Of a stretch of 40,480 nt of DNA, positions 34,062 to 40,480 are shown one piece after another. The translations under genes were made by a program, and so were the position numbers. The DNA is from Actinomycetota bacterium (GTDB taxonomy: Bacteria > Actinomycetota > Actinomycetes > Mycobacteriales > HKI-0501): assembly GCA_030840805.1 (NCBI GenBank), contig JAVEDU010000063.1, forward strand, positions 1 to 40,480, given 5' to 3'. Position 1 is the stretch's first letter; each line of letters begins with the position of its first letter. The notes beneath the pieces were generated by a model. It had not been told where the DNA came from and searched no databases. It saw only the letters and a program-made list of their open reading frames with translations.

Positions 34062-34360
34062 GAGGACACCATTCTGTTCACGGGTGGACAGGCGAACCCG
34101 CCGTCCGGCGGGCCCTGTGCGGCGCATACTCGCGTACCGGGAGGAGTCGCCGTGGCGGAATGCCGGACAACCAGCCTCTCGACGGCGGGAACCGGCGGTC
34201 GGCCGACCCGCGCCGGCGGGCGGACCGCGACGGTCTGGCGACCCCGACGGGGGCACGCGGTGTACCGCGGTCACGACGCCGCCGGTCACGCCCGGTCGCT
34301 CCCGGACGGCGGTCGCGTACCGAGGGCCGCCGGCCGCTCGTGCCGGGGCCGCAGGCCCCC
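34062..34360. other. 299-base region between secreted protein and ABC permease genes
   Basis: CATACT at about 34125, GGAGGAG near 34140 and GTG 34152 form a promoter-like, ribosome-site-like series on the plus strand. The frame that follows (and ATG 34160 in another frame) is rich in Arg and Gly, resembles no family I know, and runs antisense into the permease gene. I regard it as non-coding or a remnant. Confidence 0.4.
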
Positions 34361-35242
34361 TCAGCCGGTGCGCGAGAAGCGCCGGCTGGCCGCCGCGAGC
34401 GCCACCGCGGAGAAGCCGCCCACGATCGCCAGCTCCAGGCCGAGCGGCACGTGCCAGCTCCCCCAGGCCACCGGGTCGAACAGCATCGTCGACGGCCGCT
34501 GTGCGTGGTAGGCGAGCACCGTGTGCCGCATCGCGTCCACCGCGTAGGTGATCGGGTTGGCCAGGGTGAGCCCGGCCATCCAGCCCGGCATCGAGCCGAC
34601 GGGGAACATCATCCCGGACAGGAACAGCAACGGTCCCATCAGCACCGTGAGCACGGTGTTGAAGGTCTGGAGCCGCCGGATCGTGACGGCGACGACCGCC
34701 CCCAGCACGGTCATCGCCAGCGCGGCCAGCGCGAGCTCGGCCAGCAGGGCGGCGAACAGGTCGAGGCGGTACGGGACCCCGACGAGGCCCGCGCTGGCCA
34801 GCACCACCGCGCCCTGGCAGGTGGCCACGGCGGCACCGCCGAGGCACTTCCCGAGCAGCAGCGTGCTCCGCGCCACCGGTGCGACGAGCATCTCCCGGAG
34901 GAATCCGCTCTGGCGGTCCCAGACGATCGAGGAGCCGACCGAGATCGCCGGTGCCTGCGCGGCCATCACCAGCACCCCCGGGAAGAGGAAGAGCAGGTAG
35001 TCCCCCGCGGCCCGGGTGCCGCCCCCGGATCCCGCGAAGAGCCGAGCGAGGCCGATGCCCAGGACGTACAGAAAGAGCATCGGCTGGAGCAGCGACACGG
35101 CCATCCGCGTGCGGTCACGGAAGAAGTGGATCATTTCCCGTCGCCACACCATGCGGCCCACCCGGAGCTCGGCGGCGGCCCTGCCGAGAACTCCCTCGAC
35201 GGTGCGCCCACCGGCGGCCGGCCGCTCCAGGACACGCGTCAT
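34361..35242 (-). CDS. ABC transporter permease, DrrB/ABC-2 type
   Basis: 293 residues with six membrane segments and the ABC-2 pattern: WRREMIHFFRDRTRMAVSLL, YLLFLFPGVLVMAAQAPAIS, DRQSGFLREMLVAPVARSTL, FLSGMMFPVGSMPGWM and NPITYAVDAMRHTVL. It would export a drug, lipid or peptide with the ATPase encoded just upstream (one-base TGATG overlap). In this locus the cargo may be the lanthipeptide or its modified form. There is no peptidase domain. Confidence 0.88.
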   Translation of the reverse strand: MTRVLERPAAGGRTVEGVLGRAAAELRVGRMVWRREMIHFFRDRTRMAVSLLQPMLFLYVLGIGLARLFAGSGGGTRAAGDYLLFLFPGVLVMAAQAPAISVGSSIVWDRQSGFLREMLVAPVARSTLLLGKCLGGAAVATCQGAVVLASAGLVGVPYRLDLFAALLAELALAALAMTVLGAVVAVTIRRLQTFNTVLTVLMGPLLFLSGMMFPVGSMPGWMAGLTLANPITYAVDAMRHTVLAYHAQRPSTMLFDPVAWGSWHVPLGLELAIVGGFSAVALAAASRRFSRTG

Positions 35243-36249
35243 CAGAGACCTTCCGCGGCGGTCGGCACCGGGGTGGACTCGCGGATGCCGCGCCCGGTGT
35301 GGTGGAGGAAGACGTCGTCGAGGGTCGGCCGGGTGACCGTCACCTCGTAGACGGGGACGTCGAGCCCGGCGCAGAGGGCCGGGACAAGCCGCGCGCCGTC
35401 CTCCGCCTGGACGCACAGGCCGCGCTCGCCGACGGTCGGATCGAGACCGAACCGCTCCCGCAGCAGCGCGGCGGCGGCCGTGTCGTCCCCGGTGGACAGC
35501 TCGATCCGGTCCGCACCGAGCACGGACTTCAGCTCGGCCGGCGTCCCCTGCGCGACGATCCGGCCGGCGTCGATGATGGCGATGCGGTCGCACTGCTCCG
35601 CCTCGTCCAGGTAGTGCGTGGTGAGGAAGACTGTGGTGGCCTCGCGGGCCCGGACCTCGCGCAGGTACGTCCACACCTGCGCGCGCGTCTGCGGGTCGAG
35701 CCCCGTCGTCGGCTCGTCCAGGAAGAGCACCCGCGGCCGGTGCAGCAGGCCCCGCGCGATCTCCAGCCGGCGCTGCATGCCGCCCGAGAACGTCCGCACC
35801 AGCCCGTCCCGCCGGTCACTCAGTCCGACGAGGTCGAGCATGGCGTCGATCCTGGGCGGCAGCGTGCCCGTGGGCAGCGAGTAGAGGTCGGCGTGGAAGC
35901 GCAGGTTCTCCGCCGCGGTCAGTTCCACGTCCAGCGTGGTCTCCTGGAACACCAGCCCGAGGTTGCGCCGCACCGCGCGCGGCGCCGTCCGCGTGTCGTG
36001 GCCGGCGATCTCGATCCGCCCCGCGGTGGGGACGGCCAGCGTGCAGAGCATCGCGATCGTGGTGGTCTTTCCCGCCCCGTTCGGGCCGAGGAAGCCGAAC
36101 ATCTCCCCCTGCGCGACCGTGAGGTCGAGGCCCCGCACCGCCTCCATCCCGTCGTACGTCTTGCGCACGCCGGTCGCGAGGATCGCCGGCGGGGTCCCCG
36201 GCGGCTCCGCCGAGGACGCGGGCGCGTGCTGTCGTCGCACGGTGAACAT
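35242..36249 (-). CDS. ABC transporter ATPase, DrrA type
   Basis: 335 residues. Walker A is FGFLGPNGAGKTTTIAM, the signature is TFSGGMQRRLEIARGL, Walker B is PRVLFLDEPTTGLDP, and the switch His is in FLTTHYLDEAEQCDR. The C-terminal 80 residues are a DUF4162-like regulatory domain. It powers the permease encoded downstream. Its start lies 10 bases after the Nif11-domain gene, so it belongs to the LanM operon. No C39 peptidase domain is present, unlike LanT-type exporters. Confidence 0.92.
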   Translation of the reverse strand: MFTVRRQHAPASSAEPPGTPPAILATGVRKTYDGMEAVRGLDLTVAQGEMFGFLGPNGAGKTTTIAMLCTLAVPTAGRIEIAGHDTRTAPRAVRRNLGLVFQETTLDVELTAAENLRFHADLYSLPTGTLPPRIDAMLDLVGLSDRRDGLVRTFSGGMQRRLEIARGLLHRPRVLFLDEPTTGLDPQTRAQVWTYLREVRAREATTVFLTTHYLDEAEQCDRIAIIDAGRIVAQGTPAELKSVLGADRIELSTGDDTAAAALLRERFGLDPTVGERGLCVQAEDGARLVPALCAGLDVPVYEVTVTRPTLDDVFLHHTGRGIRESTPVPTAAEGL

Positions 36250-36259
36250 GCGGCGACCG

Positions 36260-37159
36260 TCAGGAGTTCCGCTCGAGGGCGTCCTGCCAGCCCTCCGGGA
36301 CCACGAAACCGAAGCTCCACCGGTGTCGCTCGGTGGGGTTGACGATGCAGTGCCAGAAGAGCCGGAGCGGGTCCTGCTCGGCCTTGAAGAACCGCACGAT
36401 CCGCTGCCGCTCCCGCAGCGTGACGATCTCGCCGGTCTGCGGGTTCTGGTACCGGAAGTACGACGTCTCCTCGGGGTCGTCGAACGGTGCGTCGACGTCC
36501 ACGATGTACATCCGCCAGCCCGGCTGGTTCTCGTTGGTGTGCCACAGCCGGTAGCTGGACGGCGGGTACCAGAGCGCGCCGGAGAACCGGATCCCGGTGC
36601 GGAAGAACTCCTCCAGCGCGGCGACGACGCGGATCTTCGCCGCGAAGTACTCCTCGTAGCCGGCGTGGTCGCTGTGCTCGTCCAGGTTCACGAGGTGGAA
36701 GTCCCGCCGCGGCGGGTCCGCCAGGGCGGGATCGCGCCACTGGAGGGCGGCCATCCTCTCGTGCCAGGCCCGGAACGCCGGGTCCGCCGGCGCCTGCGAG
36801 GTGGTCGCCAGGTCGTCCCCGCGGAACGTCGCGTCGAACCGTGCGAGGTCCACCGACGGCGGCTTGATCTCCAGCAACGGGAGCTCGTCGGCGACGGCCG
36901 CGAGTCCGGGGATGTCGGCGAGGTCGTACTCGTGGTGGAAGAACCGGGTGGCGGCCGGAGCGGCCTCCTGCTGCGGTGGGATCGGCGGCCCGGCCAGGGA
37001 GGACGACCCCCGCATCAGGTCGGTGTCGCTGAACGCGTAGCCGTGGCGGCGGCCGATCTTGACGATCTCACCGATCGCGGTGGACGCCTTCAGCTCCCGG
37101 CCGAGCTCTGGGGAGTCGGAGGCGACACGGAGGAAGTCTTGGCAGGACCGGACGGACAT
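36260..37159 (-). CDS. Nif11-type leader domain fused to a 2OG-Fe(II)-oxygenase-like domain
   Basis: 299 residues. Residues 1-55 match the Nif11 leader domain of lanthipeptide precursors (CQDFLRVASDSPELGREL, IVKIGRRHGYAFSDTDLM). After a Pro/Ala linker (56-70), residues 73-295 look like a double-stranded beta-helix oxygenase: YPPSSYRLWHTNENQPGWRM, SYFRYQNPQTGEIVT and LFWHCIVNPTERHRWSFGFV. His207, His270 and Arg280 (10 residues after His270) fit 2OG enzymes, but the usual HxD/E acid is Asn209, with Glu210 next to it. AGGAG lies 10 bases before ATG 37159. It sits between LanM (13-base gap) and the exporter genes. A cupin-type non-2OG fold is an alternative. Confidence 0.72.
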   Translation of the reverse strand: MSVRSCQDFLRVASDSPELGRELKASTAIGEIVKIGRRHGYAFSDTDLMRGSSSLAGPPIPPQQEAAPAATRFFHHEYDLADIPGLAAVADELPLLEIKPPSVDLARFDATFRGDDLATTSQAPADPAFRAWHERMAALQWRDPALADPPRRDFHLVNLDEHSDHAGYEEYFAAKIRVVAALEEFFRTGIRFSGALWYPPSSYRLWHTNENQPGWRMYIVDVDAPFDDPEETSYFRYQNPQTGEIVTLRERQRIVRFFKAEQDPLRLFWHCIVNPTERHRWSFGFVVPEGWQDALERNS

Positions 37160-37172
37160 GGCACAACCACTC

Positions 37173-40100
37173 CTATCTCTGGGGCGCGGTCGGAGGGTCG
37201 AGGAGCAGCACCGATGGGACCCGCGCCGGGTCCGCGAGCCGCAGGAGGTGCATGCCGAAGCCGGAGATCCCGAGCATCAGGCCGGGGAAGAAGTCGGCAC
37301 TGTTCTCGGTGATGCCGTGCTCGGCGTCGTCGAAGGTGCGCCACAGGGCCTGCACCTGGACGTTGGCCTCGAGCTGGAACGCCGGCTCGTCGCGGAGCTG
37401 GGCGTACCGCAGGAGCAGCTCGGCGTTGCCCGAGGTGCCGTGGCAGAGCGTGTGGTTCTTCAGCCGGGAGAAGTTCCGCATCGTCGCGGTGAGCGCCTGC
37501 TGCGACTCCCGCAGCAGCCGCTCGTCGGTCCTGCCCAGCGCCGCCCAGCTCGTGACCCGGCTCAGCCCGATCCCGGCGGCCCCGTTGCACCAGGCGTTGG
37601 CGTAGTGCCGGCCGTTGCGCGCGACGCCGCCGGTGTTGGTGCGCAGGTCGTACCAGTCCTGCTCGGTGTCGTCGAAGGACCGCCCCTCGTAGGCGAAGGC
37701 GCGGCGCCCGGCCTCGACCCAGTCCGGCCGGCCGGTGCGCTGCCCCAGGGCGACGAGCGCCCACCCGATGCCGGCCGTGCCGTGCGAGAAGCCGGTGAGG
37801 TTCGCGACCGCCTCCCCCGGCGCGGGCTGGGGCCAGCTGAGCGTGTCTCCGTCCGCCTCCGCATGCCGCAGCAGGTGCTCCGCGCATCGGCGGGCCTCGG
37901 TCAGGACCCGTTCGTCGCCGGTGCGGTCCGCGAGGCCGAGCAGCACGGGGATCAGGCCCGCCGCGCCCTGGAGCACGTCGAAGTGTCGGTCCGCCTCGAT
38001 CCGAGCCGGCAGCTCGTCCACCAGCCGCAGCGCGTGGTCGAGCAGCGCCGGATCCCCCCACAGCCCGTGCAGGTGGGTCAGCAGGTAGACGAGCCCGCCC
38101 AGACCGGTGAATGCCCCGATCCGCTCGACATCCGCACGGGCGACGGCGTGGGCGAGGCCGCGCTCGGCGGCGTGCCGGAACTCCGGCCGGGGCACCAGCC
38201 GGTCCAGGTGGGCCAGGAAGAGCGAGATGCCGGCCGAGCCGTGGTAGAGGTCCGCGTCGACGTCGACCGCGGCGATCCCGTCGGCGGTCACCTGGTACGA
38301 CGTCCAGGGCGCGCTCGCGGCGGGCTCGCGGAGCATCCCGCAGAGCCGGTCACCGATCTGTGCGGCGTGGTCGAGCGAGGCCGTGACGAACGTGGGGTTC
38401 GAGATCTCCGCGGTCGACAGGCTCGCGGCGATGTACCGGGCCTGCTGCGCACGGTTGCCCGGGGACAGCCGCCGGATCCGGTCCGCGGCATGGTCGGCGG
38501 GTGAGATCTCCAGGTACGCCGAGATCTTCTCGGTGTGGTCGTGCACCAGCTGCTCGCCGTGGGCGTCCGCGGTGAAGATCGGCACGTCGAGCTGCCACAG
38601 CGAGGCGACCTCGCGGTCCGCCAGGACCCCGTCGCGATCCCAGGTCCGCGGGAATGTCCGCACCGTGTTGGCGAGCAGGTCCACCTCGAGCGGCTCGGTC
38701 AGGCAGCGGGGATGCCGGGCGGACATCAGCAGCTGCGCGTACAGCTGGGTGCCCCAGTTGATGAATCGCGCCGACGACCCCGTGAAGAGCCCGCGGACAT
38801 ACGCCGCCGCGTCCTCGGGCTGCCGCTCGAACCAGGCGTAGACCCGGTCGAAGCCGGCCAGGATCTCCCCGACGTGGGCCTGCGGCTGGACCAGCTGTCC
38901 GTCGAGGAACACGCGGTTGGACGCGGACGGCGCGACGTGGACCCCGGCCCGGTGCACGATGCCGGCCTCGAACGTGAGCCGCCGGTCGTTGCGTTGCGGC
39001 ACGGGGATCGGCATGTCGTACTCCTCGCCGCCCGCGTACCCACTGATCTTCATCTGCGCCGCGGGGTCCGCGGTGGCCCGTGGCCACTCGAGCAACCCGG
39101 TCGCGAACACCGAGTCGAGCAGCGTGCCCTCGGATCGGTGCCGGCCCACGGGCAGCACCCCGAGCACGGTCTCGCCGTCGCAGACGTGCGCGTGGCCGTC
39201 CGCCACGAGGATGTTCTCGAAGTGCAGGTCGCCGCCGCCGAGCACGTAGAAGATCGCGAGGTGGCCGCCGAGCTCCCGGTACACCTCTGCCGCCTCGGCG
39301 GGGGACGTCACGGCGTTGTGCCCGGCCGGGATCAGCGCCTCGTACCCGTACCCGTCCATCGCCAGCACGGGACGCGTCGCAAAGCCGACCGCCCCGTCCG
39401 CGGCCAGCCGGCCGAGGAGCTGCTGCAGCGCGGCCTCGGACCGGATGCACCGTGGCTTGTAGACGACCGTGCCGGTACTGCCGTCGGCCAGCGTCACGTC
39501 CACCATGCCGACGGTGCGTCCCCCGGCGTGGTGGTCGGATCTCCCGAGCCGGATGGCGGTGTACTCGGCGATCTCCCGGCCGAAGACCGCGGCACCGACC
39601 CGCGGAGCGTCACCGGCGAGGTGGCGGAGGATCTCGCCGCCGTACACCGCGAGCTGACCCGTCACCTGCGCCAGCCAGCGGCCGAGGACCGGGAAGCGGA
39701 GATAGAACCGGTGGTACGCCGGACCGTCCGCGAAGGTCGCGTCGAGATACGCGAGGTAGTCCTCCCGCCGCGCCGTCGCGCGGTCCAGCCCGGTCTCCAC
39801 ACAGTGGACGTTCGCGTCCGCCTCGACGGCCCAGGCGAGCATCAGCTCGAACCGGTCGAGCAGGTGCCCCTGGAGGTCCCCGACCAGGCGGGGGCTCACC
39901 TTGTCGCGGTCCCGTGCGCCGAGGGTCGAGCGGACGTGCTCCAGCCGCCTGCCGAGCTCCAGCAGGAACGGCTCGCACGCCGTGGCGAGCCGGCCGTAGT
40001 ACTGGTCGAACTCCCGCCACGGGGCCTCGTCACCCTGCGCCGGGTCGACGTGGTCGAGCGCGGCCCGGTAGGTCGGCAGCCACGCCCGATGGACGTCGGC

Positions 40101-40385
40101 CAGGAGATCGGCCGCCTGCTCCGGCTCGTAGCGGCGGTATGCGGACAGGACGTCGGCCAGCTCCTCCCCGGCGTACCGGGCGGGGGTCGCGCGGTGCAGG
40201 GCCTCCTGGTCGAACTTCGCCGCCAGCTTCCCGCTCAGGCGGTCGATCTTCCAGGTGTCGAGCGCGCCGGGCGTCGCCGTACCGCCGGGCGTGACTCCCC
40301 CGCCGCGCAACGCCGCGACGATCCGCACCCGCTCGGACAGGTTGGCGGCCCGACCGGCGAGGTCGAGGTAGGCGAGGTCGACCAT
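37173..40385 (-). CDS. lanM: Class II lanthipeptide synthetase LanM
   Basis: 1070 residues. The N-terminal dehydratase domain (about 90-640) has LanM kinase-like motifs: VVYKPRCIRSE with Lys310, YVLGGGDLHFENILVADG with His388, and HVCDGETVLG. The C-terminal LanC-like cyclase (about 730-1060) has LYHGSAGISLFLAHL, GFSHGTAGIGWAL, NAWCNGAAGIGLSR and LCHGTSGNAELLL; Cys933, Cys981 and His982 are the zinc ligands. It dehydrates Ser/Thr and forms thioether rings on a precursor carrying a leader. ATG 40385 follows GAAGGAG at about 9 bases. No separate precursor gene is seen between 33.6 kb and the window end. Confidence 0.93.
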   Translation of the reverse strand: MVDLAYLDLAGRAANLSERVRIVAALRGGGVTPGGTATPGALDTWKIDRLSGKLAAKFDQEALHRATPARYAGEELADVLSAYRRYEPEQAADLLADVHRAWLPTYRAALDHVDPAQGDEAPWREFDQYYGRLATACEPFLLELGRRLEHVRSTLGARDRDKVSPRLVGDLQGHLLDRFELMLAWAVEADANVHCVETGLDRATARREDYLAYLDATFADGPAYHRFYLRFPVLGRWLAQVTGQLAVYGGEILRHLAGDAPRVGAAVFGREIAEYTAIRLGRSDHHAGGRTVGMVDVTLADGSTGTVVYKPRCIRSEAALQQLLGRLAADGAVGFATRPVLAMDGYGYEALIPAGHNAVTSPAEAAEVYRELGGHLAIFYVLGGGDLHFENILVADGHAHVCDGETVLGVLPVGRHRSEGTLLDSVFATGLLEWPRATADPAAQMKISGYAGGEEYDMPIPVPQRNDRRLTFEAGIVHRAGVHVAPSASNRVFLDGQLVQPQAHVGEILAGFDRVYAWFERQPEDAAAYVRGLFTGSSARFINWGTQLYAQLLMSARHPRCLTEPLEVDLLANTVRTFPRTWDRDGVLADREVASLWQLDVPIFTADAHGEQLVHDHTEKISAYLEISPADHAADRIRRLSPGNRAQQARYIAASLSTAEISNPTFVTASLDHAAQIGDRLCGMLREPAASAPWTSYQVTADGIAAVDVDADLYHGSAGISLFLAHLDRLVPRPEFRHAAERGLAHAVARADVERIGAFTGLGGLVYLLTHLHGLWGDPALLDHALRLVDELPARIEADRHFDVLQGAAGLIPVLLGLADRTGDERVLTEARRCAEHLLRHAEADGDTLSWPQPAPGEAVANLTGFSHGTAGIGWALVALGQRTGRPDWVEAGRRAFAYEGRSFDDTEQDWYDLRTNTGGVARNGRHYANAWCNGAAGIGLSRVTSWAALGRTDERLLRESQQALTATMRNFSRLKNHTLCHGTSGNAELLLRYAQLRDEPAFQLEANVQVQALWRTFDDAEHGITENSADFFPGLMLGISGFGMHLLRLADPARVPSVLLLDPPTAPQR

Positions 40386-40437
40386 GGCGGCGGGCTCCTT
40401 CGTCGGGCGATCGGGGCGATGGTGACTCCGGCACGGA

Positions 40438-40468
40438 CGCGGGGGGCCGCTTTGGGCGGCCCACCGCG
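40438..40468. terminator. Hairpin upstream of lanM, possible read-through terminator
   Basis: Stem arms 40438-40450 and 40456-40468 pair over 13 positions with one mismatch (G40443/A40463) around a 5-base loop. It is 53-83 bases upstream of the lanM start on the minus strand. In many lanthipeptide operons a weak terminator lies between the precursor gene and lanM, so a precursor could be encoded just beyond the window. This is inference. Confidence 0.5.
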
Positions 40469-40480
40469 GCACGCCCCCCA

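Noticed and set aside
34152-34511. Candidate small gene or lanthipeptide precursor on the plus strand
   Set aside because: No leader-type domain, Arg-rich throughout, few Cys, and it overlaps the permease gene in antisense; the lanM operon is on the other strand.
1-40480. CRISPR arrays, tRNA or rRNA genes, insertion sequences
   Set aside because: No regularly spaced short repeats, no cloverleaf or rRNA sequence, and no transposase or integrase frames were recognised anywhere in the window.

Overview
The window looks like chromosomal DNA from a very GC-rich actinobacterium, most likely of the Pseudonocardia type. Reasons: GTG starts are common, genes overlap by GTGA or ATGA, several genes look leaderless (a TANNNT-like -10 box ends 6-7 bases before the start codon), and the protein families are typical of Actinobacteria (DUF7455, DUF5994, ANTAR, ECF42 with YCII). 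The genus is inferred from protein style only.

Left part (1-9.5 kb): the 3' end of an exonuclease III gene; a YCII-domain gene followed by an ECF42-type sigma factor gene with its middle deleted; a two-copy direct repeat (period 168 bases); a small zinc-ribbon-like DUF7455 protein; a glutathionyl-hydroquinone reductase-like enzyme divergent from an ECF sigma factor with a SnoaL-like tail; a beta-propeller/MoaD-ThiS pair; and a four-gene, fully overlapping operon LuxR-ANTAR / CrcB / DUF190 / CrcB for fluoride export.

Middle-left (8-17 kb): a membrane ferric-reductase-like flavoprotein, an FMN-binding protein and ApbE flavin transferase form a tight operon. Next is a nitrogen operon: a glutamine-synthetase-like enzyme of the GmaS/GlnT type, three N-methylglutamate-synthase-like subunits, a monomeric sarcosine-oxidase-like flavoprotein and an XRE-cupin regulator. 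GlnR-like half-sites lie in front of it. Together these could turn a methylated amine into glutamate with a single-gene oxidase in the last step.

Middle (17-28.3 kb): a slipin with a DUF5994 gene, an acyl-CoA-dehydrogenase-like gene ending in a perfect 52-base palindrome, and then a large catabolic island. The island holds GntR, nitrilase-like amidohydrolase, DUF2848, HpaB-type monooxygenase, cupin, flavin reductase, cysteine hydrolase and MHS transporter on the minus strand, plus a second GntR gene divergent from a SnoaL-like protein and an alpha/beta hydrolase. The enzymes fit oxygenation, ring opening and amide hydrolysis of a nitrogen-containing compound; the substrate is unknown.

Right part (28.6-40.5 kb): a giant hybrid histidine kinase with a complete phosphorelay in one chain, a PmtA-like methyltransferase, a secreted lamin-tail-like protein, and a class II lanthipeptide locus on the minus strand: LanM, a protein joining a Nif11 leader-type domain to a probable 2-oxoglutarate/iron oxygenase-like domain, and a DrrAB-type ABC exporter. 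No free precursor peptide is visible. The Nif11-enzyme fusion beside LanM is the most unusual item in the window.
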